In this document: piece after piece, positions 26,332-36,264 of the stretch
How the letters are laid out: every line of letters begins with the position of its first letter
How positions within the stretch are numbered: position 1 is the stretch's first letter
Source of the DNA: RYN-230 sp963782185
Lineage (GTDB): Bacteria; Actinomycetota; Actinomycetes; Streptosporangiales; Streptosporangiaceae
Reading direction: 5' to 3'
NCBI GenBank assembly: GCA_963782185.1
Contig: CAWAJB010000037.1
Span: forward strand, 17,372 to 81,371
DNA length: 64,000 nt
Made by a program: the position numbers and the translations under genes
Notes under the pieces: model-generated
Database searches by the model: none
What the model was told of the DNA's origin: nothing
Seen by the model: the letters and a program-made list of their open reading frames with translations, nothing else

Positions 26332-26344
26332 GGGCCAAAAGTCC
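26332..26344 (-). promoter_or_regulatory. Possible DosR/DevR-like operator upstream of the LAL regulator
   Basis: The minus strand reads GGACTTTTGGCCC, matching the core GGACTNNNGNCCC of the dormancy-regulator box, with AAGG/TTAA flanks. It sits 37 bp before the GTG of the LAL gene. Only the core matches well (about 14 of 20 positions of the full consensus by my count), so this is a weak call. Confidence 0.3.
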
Positions 26345-26382
26345 TTAAAAAGCCCTCATCCTGCTGAGCACTGCCCGGCCGC

Positions 26383-27471
26383 TCACGCGGACGCCGGGGC
26401 GGGCCGCCTGGTCGGCTCGCCGAGCCGCTCGGCGACCCAGTCGGCGGTCAGGTAGCGGTGAAACGGTGACAGGTTGGCGCAGCCGTGATTGCCCGTGTCC
26501 AGCAGCAGCAGCTCGGCGGGGCCGCCGGCCTCGCCGGCCAGCCGGGCCGCCTGGGTCCACGGGATCAGCCGGTCCAGCTTGCCCATCACCACCAGCAGCG
26601 GGCAGCGGATGAGCGTCGCCCGCCCCTCCAGGCTGAGCTGGCCGGCCACGGCCCGGGCGCCGTCCATGTCGGGCGACTTGGACCTGACCCGGAACGCCTC
26701 CCGGGTCAGGATGGGCCGGCTGTCCCACTGATCGGCGAAGTTGAACGGCCCGGCCAGGGCCACGCAGGCCCGCACCCGGTCATCCCCGCTGGCCACCCGC
26801 GGCGCGTAGTACCCGCCGAGGCTCACGCCCCAGACCGCGATCCGCTCCTCGTCCAGGGACGGCTCGGCGCTGAGCCGGTCGATGATGGCGGACCCGGGGA
26901 CTTCCCAGTCGCCCCGGATGGCCAGGTCATACTCGGCCTCGCCCTGCCCCGGGCCGTCCACGCTGAACGTGGCCACGCCACGCTCCAGGAACAGCTCCTC
27001 GGTGCTGCGGAATTCCTCTTTGGCGGAGTCCAGCCCCGGGATCATGATCACCACCGGATGCGGGCCGCCGCCGGCGGGCTCCCGGAGCACCCCGACCAGG
27101 CGGGCGCCCTCGAAGGGGATCTCGACCCGCCGCCCCGGCGGGTCAAGGTAGGGCAGTGCGTCGGTGAGGCAGCGGACCGCGGCCAGGTGGGCGGTGCGCA
27201 TCTGCTCGGGGTCGCAGGTGAACAGGAACTTGGCGAAATGGAAGTACACCGCGGCCCGGGACAGGTGCGCCCCGGCGGACATCTCCCGGCCGGCGGCCAG
27301 CGCGTCCCGGCCGAGCTGCTCATGCTCCGCGGCCACGGCGCTCCAGGCCGCGCACCAGTCCGCCCACCGCTCCAGATGGCCGGTGATCCGCTCAAAATCC
27401 CCGGCGGTGACACCGTTGGTGGTGAACCGCGGCGACCAGTGGGAGATCGCCATCGCCACCCGTTCATCCAT
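26383..27471 (-). CDS. Alpha/beta hydrolase, dihydroxypseudooxynicotine-hydrolase-like
   Basis: A 362-residue alpha/beta hydrolase with a helical N-terminal domain (residues ~1-120) typical of the FrsA / 2,6-dihydroxypseudooxynicotine hydrolase group, which cleave C-C or ester bonds. The oxyanion region is VVIMIPGLDSAKEEF, the nucleophile elbow is AVWGVSLGGYYAPR (Ser), the acid is Asp in LVVMGKLDRLIPW, and the His is in DTGNHGCANL. ATG 27471 with AGGAGG about 8 nt upstream. It is divergent from a molybdenum hydroxylase with only 54 bp between the starts, as expected if both act in degradation of an N-heterocyclic compound. Confidence 0.82.
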   Translation of the reverse strand: MDERVAMAISHWSPRFTTNGVTAGDFERITGHLERWADWCAAWSAVAAEHEQLGRDALAAGREMSAGAHLSRAAVYFHFAKFLFTCDPEQMRTAHLAAVRCLTDALPYLDPPGRRVEIPFEGARLVGVLREPAGGGPHPVVIMIPGLDSAKEEFRSTEELFLERGVATFSVDGPGQGEAEYDLAIRGDWEVPGSAIIDRLSAEPSLDEERIAVWGVSLGGYYAPRVASGDDRVRACVALAGPFNFADQWDSRPILTREAFRVRSKSPDMDGARAVAGQLSLEGRATLIRCPLLVVMGKLDRLIPWTQAARLAGEAGGPAELLLLDTGNHGCANLSPFHRYLTADWVAERLGEPTRRPAPASA

Positions 27472-27525
27472 GGATTTCCTCCTGCGCCCTGGCCTCACCT
27501 GCAAACGAATGCATACTCTGTGCCC

Positions 27526-28062
27526 ATGGCGACCGTCAATATCCGGGCGACGGTGAACGGGGCGGAGCGGGTCATCGAGTGCGAGCCGGACGCCCCGCTC
27601 CTCGACGTGCTGCGGCAGGACCTGGGGCTGTCCGGGCCGAAGTTCGGCTGCGGGGCCGGCCTGTGCGGGGCATGCTTCGTGCTCATCGGCGGCCGGGCCC
27701 GGTCCTCCTGCGACTTCCCGGCCTGGGCGGCCGGGGGCCAGGACATCACCACGGTGGAGGGCCTGCTGGATGACGGGACCATGCACCCGGTGCAGCAGGC
27801 GGTGGTGGATGAGCAGGCGGCGCAGTGCGGCTACTGCACCTCAGGCATGATCATGAGCGCGGTGGCCCTGCTGCGCGCGAACCCCGCGCCGGCCGAGGCC
27901 GAGGTGCGCTCGGCGCTGGACGGCAACCTGTGCCGGTGCGGCTCGCACCAGCGGATCGTCAAGGCCGTGCTCCGCGCCGCGGCCCGGAGCACGGCGGCCC
28001 GGAGCACGGCGGCCCGGAGCACGGCGGGCGGGACGGCCGGACGGCCGGAGCAGGCCCGTTGA
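27526..28062 (+). CDS. Molybdenum hydroxylase, [2Fe-2S] subunit
   Basis: A 178-residue small subunit of the xanthine-oxidase family that passes electrons from the molybdenum centre. Plant-type [2Fe-2S] ligands are in KFGCGAGLCGACFVLIGG and the following SSC. The second cluster ligands are in QCGYCTSGMIM and GNLCRCGSHQRIV. The tail carries three in-frame 15-bp repeats (27979-28023) coding AARST units. ATG 27526 has no ribosome site; a CATACT box at 27512-27517 ends 8 nt before it, so the mRNA is probably leaderless. The large subunit gene overlaps its stop codon (TTGA). Confidence 0.9.
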   Translation: MATVNIRATVNGAERVIECEPDAPLLDVLRQDLGLSGPKFGCGAGLCGACFVLIGGRARSSCDFPAWAAGGQDITTVEGLLDDGTMHPVQQAVVDEQAAQCGYCTSGMIMSAVALLRANPAPAEAEVRSALDGNLCRCGSHQRIVKAVLRAAARSTAARSTAARSTAGGTAGRPEQAR

Positions 28063-30227
28063 GCAGTCCCCCGGCACCCTCGCCGAGCCTGGCCGCCAAC
28101 CCGCTGCCGGGCGAGTGGGTGGACTTCGGCGTGGACGGCATCGTCACGATCCGCCCCGGGAAGGTCGAGTACGGCCAGGGAGTGTGGACCGCGCTGGCGC
28201 AGATCGCGGCCGAGGAACTCGACGTCGGGCTCGACCAGGTCCGGGTGGCCGGGGTGAGCACCAGCAGCAGCCCCGATGAGGGGGTCACCTCGGGCAGCCG
28301 GTCCATCCAGGACTGCGGCGGGGCGCTTCGCCAGGTCTGCGCACAGGTCCGCGCGGCGTTCGTGGCCGAGGCGGCGGAGAAGCTCGGGATGGACCCGGCC
28401 GGGCTGGAGGTGCGGCGCGGGGTGGCCCGCGCCGGGCCCGGCTACTGGTCGCTGGACCAGGCGGTCCTCCTCGGCCGGGCCGCGCGGCTGAGCGCGGCCG
28501 CCAAGCCCCCGGCCCGGTGGTCGGTCGCCGGCCGCAGCGCGCCCCGGATCGACCTGCCGGACAAGGTGGCCGGGCGGCCCCGGTTCCTGCACGACCTGGT
28601 GCTGCCGGGCATGCTGTACGGGCGGGTGGTCCGGCCCCCGGCCCCGGCGGCCACGCTGGACGCGGTGGGCCAGGCGGACCTGCCTGCCGGGGTGGTGGCG
28701 CAGGTCCATGACGGCTCGTTTCTCGGCGTGGTCGCCGCGTCCGACCGGGTCGCGGTGACCGCGGCGGAGCGGCTGGCGCAGGCCGCCCGCTGGACGGTGC
28801 GCGAGTCGCTGCCGGACGAGGACGACCTGAAGGGCTTCCTGCTGGCCCAGCCCACCGAGGACCAGCCGGTGGTGCGGCACTGCGACCCGCGGGCGGCCGC
28901 CCAGGTGAGCCGGGCATGCACCGCCGAGTACACCAGGCCGTTCATCGCGCACGGCTCGATGGCCCCCAGCTGCGCGATCGCCCGCTGGGACGACGGGGGC
29001 CGGGTCAGCGTGTGGACACACAGCCAGGGCCCGTTCCCGCTCCGCGGGGCGCTGGCCGCCGGGCTGGGCCTGGATCCCGCCCGGGTGACCGTGCAGCACG
29101 TGGAGGGAGCCGGGGTGTACGGGCACAACGCCTCGGACGATGCCGCGGCCGACGCGGTGCTGCTGGCCCGGGCGGTGCCCGGCCGCCCGGTACGGGTGCT
29201 GTGGTCCCGGCGGGACGAGCTCAGCTGGGGGCCCCTCGGGTCCGCCATGCTGGCCCGCCTGTCGGCGGGCCTGGACTCCGGCGGCCGGATCCGGTCCTGG
29301 CGCCAGGACGTGTGGAGCAACGGGTTCGTCGGCCGGCCGGGCACCGGCGGCGAGCCGCGGCTGCTCGCGCTGTCCCACGCCGCCGGGGCCACGCCGATCA
29401 GCGCCGCCCAGGACGGGGTGCCCAGCGGGGCGATGGGCGCCACCCGGAACGCGGTCCCCGCCTACGACATCCCCGATCTCGAGGTGACCCGGCACCGGCT
29501 GCTCACCATGCCGCTGCGCACCTCGTCGCTGCGCTCCCTGGGCGCGTTCCTCAACGTGTTCGCGATCGAGTCGTTCATGGACGAGCTGGCCGGGGCGGCC
29601 GGCGCGGATCCGGTGGAGTTCCGGCTGGCGCACCTCAGCGACCCGCGGGCCCGGCGGGTCATCGAGGAGGCCGCGGCCATGTCCGGCTGGGCCCGGGCCC
29701 GGGCGGGCGGTGCCCGTGGTGAAGGTAACGGTGGTGAAGGTGCCCGTGGTGACGGTAGCCAGGCTGAGGGAACCGGTCTCGGCCTGGGCTTCGCCCGCTA
29801 CAAGGGCACCTCCGGGTACTGCGCGGCGGTGGCGGAGGTCGCCGCGGACACCGGAATCAGCCTGCGCCGGCTGTGGCTGGCCGTGGACGTGGGCCGGGTG
29901 ATCAACCCCGACGGCGTGATCAACCAGGTGGAGGGCGGGGCGATCCAGAGCGCGAGCTGGGCGCTGCGCGAGCGGGTCCGCTTCGACCGGACCCGGATCA
30001 CGTCGGTGACCTGGGACAGCTACCCGATCCTGCGGTTCACCGAGGTGCCCGAGGTGGCCGTGCGGATCGTGGCCGCACCCGGCGAGCCGGAGACCGGGGC
30101 CGGGGAGCTGGCCCAGGGCCCGGTCGCGGGGGCGATCGGCAACGCGGTAGCGGACGCGGTGGGCGTCCGGGTCCGGGATCTCCCGCTGACCACCGGGCAG
30201 GTCACCCGGGCGATCGAGGAGAGTTGA
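28059..30227 (+). CDS. Molybdenum hydroxylase, molybdopterin-binding large subunit (IsoB-like)
   Basis: A 722-residue catalytic subunit. TTG 28059 overlaps the small subunit's stop by 3 bases. With no FAD subunit gene present, the two-gene set resembles isoquinoline 1-oxidoreductase / membrane-type aldehyde oxidases, which use a cytochrome or other acceptor. Molybdopterin-binding segments seen: QGPFPLRGALAAGLGLDP, a following EGAGVYGHNASDDAAADA, and near the C-terminus the catalytic Glu of GAGELAQGPVAGAIGNAVADA. Residues near 550 carry a Gly/Glu-rich in-frame repeat (DNA 29707-29765). No twin-arginine signal is visible. Substrate unknown; an N-heterocycle is plausible from context. Confidence 0.88.
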   Translation: MSSPPAPSPSLAANPLPGEWVDFGVDGIVTIRPGKVEYGQGVWTALAQIAAEELDVGLDQVRVAGVSTSSSPDEGVTSGSRSIQDCGGALRQVCAQVRAAFVAEAAEKLGMDPAGLEVRRGVARAGPGYWSLDQAVLLGRAARLSAAAKPPARWSVAGRSAPRIDLPDKVAGRPRFLHDLVLPGMLYGRVVRPPAPAATLDAVGQADLPAGVVAQVHDGSFLGVVAASDRVAVTAAERLAQAARWTVRESLPDEDDLKGFLLAQPTEDQPVVRHCDPRAAAQVSRACTAEYTRPFIAHGSMAPSCAIARWDDGGRVSVWTHSQGPFPLRGALAAGLGLDPARVTVQHVEGAGVYGHNASDDAAADAVLLARAVPGRPVRVLWSRRDELSWGPLGSAMLARLSAGLDSGGRIRSWRQDVWSNGFVGRPGTGGEPRLLALSHAAGATPISAAQDGVPSGAMGATRNAVPAYDIPDLEVTRHRLLTMPLRTSSLRSLGAFLNVFAIESFMDELAGAAGADPVEFRLAHLSDPRARRVIEEAAAMSGWARARAGGARGEGNGGEGARGDGSQAEGTGLGLGFARYKGTSGYCAAVAEVAADTGISLRRLWLAVDVGRVINPDGVINQVEGGAIQSASWALRERVRFDRTRITSVTWDSYPILRFTEVPEVAVRIVAAPGEPETGAGELAQGPVAGAIGNAVADAVGVRVRDLPLTTGQVTRAIEES

Positions 30228-30269
30228 AGCGGCCCGTTGAGGTCGGGGTTCGGGCCCCGGGCCAGCTGA

Positions 30270-30331
30270 GCTCGCTGGCGAGGGGAGGCGCGCCGCAGGC
30301 GTGTCCCCGCCGAGCCGGCGATTAACCCGGC
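30270..30331. repeat. Dispersed intergenic repeat, copy A
   Basis: This ~62-bp segment resembles 38953-39015 (copy B) at roughly four of five positions. Both contain GGCGAGGGGA, GCGCGCCGCA and the conserved hairpin core GCCGGCGATTAACCCGGC (30313-30330 here). Both lie outside genes, next to G-rich hairpins. It is a candidate REP/BIME-like element. Confidence 0.65.
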
Positions 30332-30373
30332 ACGCGCCGCACCCATAAGCCTGCGGAGGCGGGCCGTGGGGGT

Positions 30374-30393
30374 CCGGGGGCTCGGGCCCCCGG
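30374..30393. terminator. Hairpin between convergent molybdenum hydroxylase and prs genes
   Basis: A perfect 8-bp stem CCGGGGGC / GCCCCCGG around a TCGG loop, 5 bp from the prs stop codon and 146 bp from the hydroxylase stop. No T-run, but it is well placed to end both transcripts. Confidence 0.65.
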
Positions 30394-30398
30394 GTAAC

Positions 30399-31343
30399 TC
30401 AGTGCGGGCCGAACAGGACGCTGACCGACTCGCCTTCGTGGATCCGGCGGATGGCCTCGGCCAGGGCGGAGGCCAGCGAGATGACCTGAAGCTTCCCGCC
30501 GAGCATGTGGTCCGGGATCGGCACGGTGTTGGTGCAGACGATCTCGGTCACCTCGGGCGCCGACTCGATCCGCTTCAGCGCGTCCCCCGCGAACAGGCCG
30601 TGCGTGCAGGCGACCCGGACCGACCGGACGTCGCGTTCCCGCAGGCGGTCGAGCAGCTCGATGATCGTGGTGCCGCGCGCGATCTCGTCGTCCAGCACGA
30701 TCACGTCCCGGCCGGTGACGTCGCCGATGATGGACGTGATCGTCACCTCCTGGTCGCTGATCCGCTGCTTCGCGCCGAACGCCACCGTCAGGCCGAGGCG
30801 GCGGGCGAAGGCGGCGGACTGCTTGGCGTTGCCCAGGTCGGGTGAGACCACCATGGTGTTCGACAGGTCCTGGCCGCGGAAGTGGCTGGCCAGCTCGCCC
30901 AGCGCGTGCAGGTGATCGACCGGGACCGAGAAGAAGCCGTGGACCTGCGGGGAGTGCAGGGTCATCGTCAGCACCCGGTTCGCGCCCGCGGTGACGAGGA
31001 GGTCCGCGACCATGCGCCCGCCGATCGACACCCGGGGCATGTCCTTCTTGTCTGACCGGGCGTACGCATAGTGCGGAATGACGGCGGTGACGCGGGCCGC
31101 CGAGGCGCCCCGGGCGGCGTCCAGCATGAGCAGCAGCTCGACCAGGTTCTCCTGGACCGGGGGGCACAGCGGCTGGATGAGGAACACGTCACGTTCCCGG
31201 CAGTTGGACTGGAGCTGCGCCTCCAGGCAGTCATTGGCGAAGCGGCGCAGCCGCACCGGGCGGAGTTGCTCGCCCAGGTCCGCGCAGATTTCGGCCGCCA
31301 GCTCGGGGTGGGCGCTGCCGCTGAACACCACGATGTCCCGCAC
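30399..31343 (-). CDS. Ribose-phosphate pyrophosphokinase paralogue
   Basis: A 314-residue PRPP synthetase-family enzyme (ribose 5-phosphate + ATP to PRPP + AMP). Visible motifs: FANDCLEAQLQSNCRERDVFLIQP near the N-terminus, the ATP site PHYAYARSDKKD (92-101), and the PRPP loop VIVLDDEIARGTT at 214-226. That loop differs from the usual DDMIDTGGT, and SDKKD replaces QDRKD, so this is a divergent paralogue rather than the housekeeping Prs. GTG start 31343 has a TACCCT box ending 7 nt upstream, so it may also be made from a leaderless mRNA. It sits last in a possible operon with glycerate kinase and adenylate kinase. Confidence 0.85.
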   Translation of the reverse strand: MRDIVVFSGSAHPELAAEICADLGEQLRPVRLRRFANDCLEAQLQSNCRERDVFLIQPLCPPVQENLVELLLMLDAARGASAARVTAVIPHYAYARSDKKDMPRVSIGGRMVADLLVTAGANRVLTMTLHSPQVHGFFSVPVDHLHALGELASHFRGQDLSNTMVVSPDLGNAKQSAAFARRLGLTVAFGAKQRISDQEVTITSIIGDVTGRDVIVLDDEIARGTTIIELLDRLRERDVRSVRVACTHGLFAGDALKRIESAPEVTEIVCTNTVPIPDHMLGGKLQVISLASALAEAIRRIHEGESVSVLFGPH

Positions 31344-31389
31344 GCGGACCAGGGTAGTTGGCGGCCGGGCCGGCCCGGCGGCCGACCCG

Positions 31390-32481
31390 TCAGCGGCTGA
31401 CCCGCGCGGCCAGGTCCCGCCCGGCCTGCCGGAGCCAGCGGGCGGGGTCGGCCAGCGCCGGCCCGGCGCCGCCCGCCAGGTCGGACAGGCCCACGGCCCA
31501 GGCCACGGCGGGCGGCGGGCCGGCCGCGACCTGGCCGGCGACCAGCGCGGCGGGCACCCCGGCGGCCGCGGCGGCGGCGAACACGGTGCCGGCGACCTTC
31601 CCGGTGCCCGAGGTCTCGTCGTACCGGCCTTCCCCGGTGATCACCAGCCCCGCGCCGGACAGCGCCCGGTCCAGGCCGGCCAGCCGGGCGAGCTGCTCCG
31701 CCCCCGGGCCGATCTGCGCCCCCCAGGCGGCGGCGAAGCCGTACCCGGTGCCGCCGGCCGCCCCGGCCCCCGGCGCCGCCGGATCCCCGCCGAGGCACCC
31801 GGCCAGCCGGGCCAGGCCATCCTCGAGCAGGGCCACCTGGACGGGGCTGGCTCCCTTCTGCGGGCCGAACACGGCGGCGGCCCCGGCCGGCCCGAGCAGC
31901 GGGGCGCGCACGTCCGACAGGCAGCTGATCCCGCCGCCGGGGGGCGGGCGCAACCCGGCCAGGTCCACCGCGGCCAGGCGGGCCAGGGCCCCGCCGCCGG
32001 GCGGCAGGGCGCGGCCGGCGGCGTCGAGGAAGCGGGCGCCGAGCGCGGCCAGCGCGCCGGTCCCGCCGTCGGTGGACGCCGAGCCGCCGAGTGCGATCAT
32101 CACCTGCCCGGCGCCGGCGCCGAGCGCGCGGCCGATGATCTCGCCGAGCCCGGTCGTGTGCGCGCCCAGCGGGTCGGGCCGGGCCAGCAGCGGCAGCCCG
32201 CTGGCCCGGGCCAGCTCCACGGCCGCGATGCCGCCGGGCAGTTCCAGCCAGGCGCAGTCCACCGGCTGGCCCGCCGGGCCGGTGACGCGGGCGGCGTGCC
32301 AGCGGGCGCCGCTCACCGCGGCGGCGAGCACGTCCAGGGTGCCCTCACCGCCGTCGGCCAGCGGCACGCAGATCACCTGGTCGCCGGGCCGTGCGGCGTG
32401 CCAGCCGCCGGCCAGCGCGTCCGCCGCCGCGGCCGCCCCGATGCTGCCCTTGAACGAGTCGGGGGCGATCACGACCCGCAT
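31390..32481 (-). CDS. Glycerate kinase (GarK/GlxK type)
   Basis: A 363-residue type I glycerate kinase (glycerate 2-kinase), linking glyoxylate, serine or sugar-acid breakdown to glycolysis. Family motifs are present: MRVVIAPDSFKGS at the N-terminus, VPLADGGEGTLDVL, MIALGGSASTDGGTGALAALGARF, and the C-terminal VITGEGRYDETSGTGKVAG. ATG 32481 is 25 bp after the adenylate kinase stop, and prs follows 46 bp on. It is very Gly/Ala-rich but complete. Confidence 0.92.
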   Translation of the reverse strand: MRVVIAPDSFKGSIGAAAAADALAGGWHAARPGDQVICVPLADGGEGTLDVLAAAVSGARWHAARVTGPAGQPVDCAWLELPGGIAAVELARASGLPLLARPDPLGAHTTGLGEIIGRALGAGAGQVMIALGGSASTDGGTGALAALGARFLDAAGRALPPGGGALARLAAVDLAGLRPPPGGGISCLSDVRAPLLGPAGAAAVFGPQKGASPVQVALLEDGLARLAGCLGGDPAAPGAGAAGGTGYGFAAAWGAQIGPGAEQLARLAGLDRALSGAGLVITGEGRYDETSGTGKVAGTVFAAAAAAGVPAALVAGQVAAGPPPAVAWAVGLSDLAGGAGPALADPARWLRQAGRDLAARVSR

Positions 32482-32506
32482 GGCGCCCCCGCTGCGGGTC
32501 CCGCCG

Positions 32507-33172
<666 letters not shown>

Positions 33173-33248
33173 GCCGTAACCCTGGCACACTCGGGGCGGC
33201 CGCTCCAGGCGGCCCGGCGGCTTCCGGCGCTGCGGCCCCGCGGGCCGG

Positions 33249-34094
33249 TCAGTCCTTGTCCGGCACGCACCGGTTGACGCACTCGCCGATGCCCTCGATC
33301 ACGGTGCGGAGCGTCTGGCCCGGCTGGAGGTAGAGCGGTGGCTTGCGGGCGTTCCCCACCCCGCCCGGCGTGCCGGTGAGCAGCAGGTCCCCCGGCTCCA
33401 GCGTGATGGCCTGGCTGGCGTAGGCGGCGATCTCGGCCGGGCCGAACAGCAGGTCGGAGGTGCGGGACTGCTGCATCACGGCCCCGTCCACCTCGCATCG
33501 CACCTCCAGGTCCGCGGCATCGCCGATCTCGTCCCCGGTGACCAGGTACGGGCCGGCCGGGGTGCTCCGCTCGAACATCTTGCCCTGCAGCCACTGCAGG
33601 GTGCGGCCCTGCCAGTCGCGCATGCTCACGTCGTTGGTGACGGTGTACCCGGCGATGGCCGCCGCCGCCTCGTCCCGGCTGGCCCGGTAGATCGGCTGGC
33701 CGATGACCACGCCCAGCTCGGCCTCCCAGTCGACCCGGTCGCTGACCGCGGGCAGCACCAGGTCGTCGCGGGCACCCAGCAGGGTGCGGGCGAACTTGGC
33801 GAACAGGGTCGGGTACTGCGGAAGGTCCCGCCCGGTCTCCAGGATGTGGGCCCGGTAGTTCAGTCCCACGCACAGCACTTTGGCCGGCTGCGGCACGACG
33901 GGTGCGAAGCTCGCCTCGCTGGCGGCCACCGCTGCGGCCCCGGCCCGCTCCGACGGCGCCCGGCCGCCGCGCTCACCCAGCGCGGCGCGGGCCAGCAGCG
34001 CGCCGGCGTCGGCCGCGTCCAGCGGCACCAGCATGTCCCCGTCCAGCCGCGCGGCCGTCGTCCCGTCCAGGGTCCGGATCGTGGCATATCGCAT
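33249..34094 (-). CDS. Fumarylacetoacetate hydrolase family protein
   Basis: A 281-residue FAH-fold hydrolase or decarboxylase. LCVGLNYRAHILETG contains the His/Glu-type active-site entry. Metal ligands follow in VDWEAELGVVIG, then the typical NDVSMRDWQGRTLQWLQGKMFERSTPAGPYLV and the closing PGDLLLTGTPGGVG. The usual activity is hydrolysis or decarboxylation of a beta-diketo acid or 2-hydroxyhepta-dienedioate type compound in aromatic catabolism; the exact substrate is unknown. ATG 34094 has a TACAGT box ending 6 nt upstream and no ribosome site, so it is probably leaderless. Confidence 0.9.
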   Translation of the reverse strand: MRYATIRTLDGTTAARLDGDMLVPLDAADAGALLARAALGERGGRAPSERAGAAAVAASEASFAPVVPQPAKVLCVGLNYRAHILETGRDLPQYPTLFAKFARTLLGARDDLVLPAVSDRVDWEAELGVVIGQPIYRASRDEAAAAIAGYTVTNDVSMRDWQGRTLQWLQGKMFERSTPAGPYLVTGDEIGDAADLEVRCEVDGAVMQQSRTSDLLFGPAEIAAYASQAITLEPGDLLLTGTPGGVGNARKPPLYLQPGQTLRTVIEGIGECVNRCVPDKD

Positions 34095-34176
34095 GGCCTG
34101 ACTGTAGAGGGTGCGGGCCAGCCGGCTGGCGCGGGGGCCACAGCGCCAGAGGCGCGCCGGGAACACAGCCCGCGTC

Positions 34177-35801
34177 TCACCAGCCCCGCCAGGCGAACGC
34201 ATCGTTGAACGGGGTGGCGTACGCGTCGTTCGCGGTGAACGGTGCGACGCCCAGCGCCTCCTCGATGGTCCGGGCGGCCGAGTAGTGGTCATACCGGGCC
34301 TGGCTGACGTCGCCGGCCCGCACCGAGCCCTGGGAGCCGACCACCACGGTCGCGACCCGGTTGCCCGGCTCCGCCGTGCGCTTCGTCACGCCGGCCTCGT
34401 CCCAGGTGATGATCAGCAGGGATTTCTGCGTCCGCCACGCGGGCGAGGACAGGATGGGGGTGACGGTCCGCTTCAGCCAGCCGTCCTGGACCTCCCGGCT
34501 GTGGCGGTCACCGTTGCCGGCGGACTCACCGTCGTAGTAGTCGTCGGCCGCGATCCAGGAGAAGTCCGGCGTGGCCGCGGCGCTCTTCAGATCCGCGGGC
34601 AGTTGCCTGGCGTCGGCCAGGTGCGCCCGGCAGCGGGCCCGGCTGCCGCTGACGTCGGTGTAGTTGATGAACGGCGCGTCGTCCGGGTAGTAGTACTTGT
34701 CGTAGGTGAACTCGGTGGACGCGCGGTCGTTGCACCGGTAGCCCATCCCCTGCTCGTAGGCCTTCCAGGTCATGGACCTGGCCTCGAGCTCGTCGCCGAG
34801 GTTGCGGTTCGGGTCCTTGATGTCCGGCCAGTAGACGGCGCCCCGGGCGTAGGTGTCGCCGCCCGCGATGGCCAGGTAATTCTCGTCGCTGGGGTGGTAC
34901 ACCGCGTGGTAGTTCGCCAGCGTGGTCCCGCGGGCCATCAGGCTGTGGAAGAACGGCATGTGGCTGCGGGCGGACAGCACCGCGCTGGCGTTGGTGTTCT
35001 CCATCATGATCACGAAGACGTGGCTGAAGTGCGGCACGGCTGACCGGGGCGGCACCAGCCGGGCCGCCGGCTGCGGGGCGGACACCCGCAGCGAGAGGTT
35101 GTCGAGCAGGCCGCCGCCGGGGCCGGACGGCTCGGGTTCCCCGCCGGGCGGGGTGGAACTGGCCAGGAAGCGCACCCCGACCCGGATCGACGCCGTGCCC
35201 GGCGGCACCGTCCCGCTGCGTTCCCGGCGCAGCAGCCGGGTACGGCCGCCCCGGTCAGCCCGGCTCACCGTGCGCAGCGTGACCGCGGCGCCTGCCGGGC
35301 GGCCCGACCACCGCAGGAAGGTGAGCGACACGGTCGCGTACCCGGGCTCGGTCTTCCATCCGCCCAGCCATCCGGACAGCCGGTAGGACAGGGACCGGCC
35401 CGCCGCGGCCCCAGGCGCCAGCCGGGCGGTCTGGGTCATGGCCGAGTCGCCGTACGGGCCGGAGCTGAAGAATCCCGGCCCGGCGGGACCGGCCGGATGA
35501 CGGACCCGGGCAGCGGCGTAGCACATGACGTTGGGGCTCCCGGTGCGGATGCTCCAGCCGGGGATCGTCGTGGCCGCGTTCCAGTCGCGGGTGCAGTAGC
35601 CCGCCGCGGCGTTCCCGTCGGCGATCAGGTTCCCGCTCCATCCGGCCCGTTCCCCCCGGACACGCCGCGCACGGGGGTGGTCGTGGCCGCCCCGGCCGCG
35701 GCGGTGCCCTGCGTGGCGGCCAGCAGCAGCGCGACGCCCACGCTGCCCGCGACCGCACTCCAGCGTGCCCGGATCTGCTTCATCGATCTCATGCCCCTCA
35801 T
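34177..35801 (-). pseudogene. Secreted alkaline-phosphatase/phosphoesterase family protein with a signal-region frameshift
   Basis: The mature region shows the PF04185-type phosphoesterase start HVFVIMMENTNASAVL, PSDENYLAIAGGDT, and a late LLIITWDEAG. An N-terminal accessory beta domain (GYCTRDWNAATTIPGW...) precedes it. The export signal lies in a different frame: start ATG 35801 with GGGAGG upstream, reading MRGMRSMKQIRARWSAVAGS, then a hydrophobic VALLLAAT core and an AAAGAA cleavage region. The two frames meet at a run of six C (35652-35657); one more base would make a continuous secreted protein of about 541 residues. This could be a sequencing error or slippage at the homopolymer. As written, no exported enzyme is made. 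Confidence 0.75.
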
Positions 35802-36264
35802 GTCGCCCGACCTCCCGGATGGCCGCTAACAGGCAAGCGCGCGCAAGCCACCCGGTCGTGAACACAGTCCCACGAACCGGTGAAACTGTCCCGTCAGTCA
35901 GCCATCCCGGCCTGGCCGGTGTCCGCTCACCGCGGCCCGTCACGCTGCCGTGGCCGCCCTGGTCGATCGTGTCGTTTCCGGCGCAATCACCCCGGTCACG
36001 GGAGGGCGGCCGGGCCCGGTCGTGGGCAGCGTCGGAGGATGCCGCGAGTCGCGGGGGTCGTGCGCGGGCTGTGGCCCGACCACAACCCGCTACGGCGTTC
36101 CTCGGACCGGGCGGAGGCAGGGTCATCGCCGGGCTGGCGCCCGGTCCCGGCCCGGCTGCTGGCCGGTAGCCGCCGCCTGGCCGGCTGGGAGGCCATGGAT
36201 CCGCGCGGCCCGGCCGGGCCGGGGCCAGCCCCGGTCCCCAGCAGGCAGCGTCCCTGCTCCTGGC
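35802..36264. other. Intergenic stretch without a convincing gene
   Basis: About 460 bp between the divergently spaced phosphoesterase start and the MaoC stop. Open frames here are Arg/Pro/Gly-rich shadows. It should contain the phosphoesterase promoter at its left side; no clear operator or repeat was seen. Confidence 0.5.

Noticed and set aside
30228..30398. A possible small RNA in the gap after the molybdenum hydroxylase
   Set aside because: The structure seen is explained by the dispersed repeat and the convergent terminator hairpin; no promoter was found.
34177..36126. Upstream extension of the phosphoesterase frame to 36126
   Set aside because: The extension is Arg/Gly-rich and lacks a start signal; the real export signal with ribosome site is in another frame at 35801-35660.
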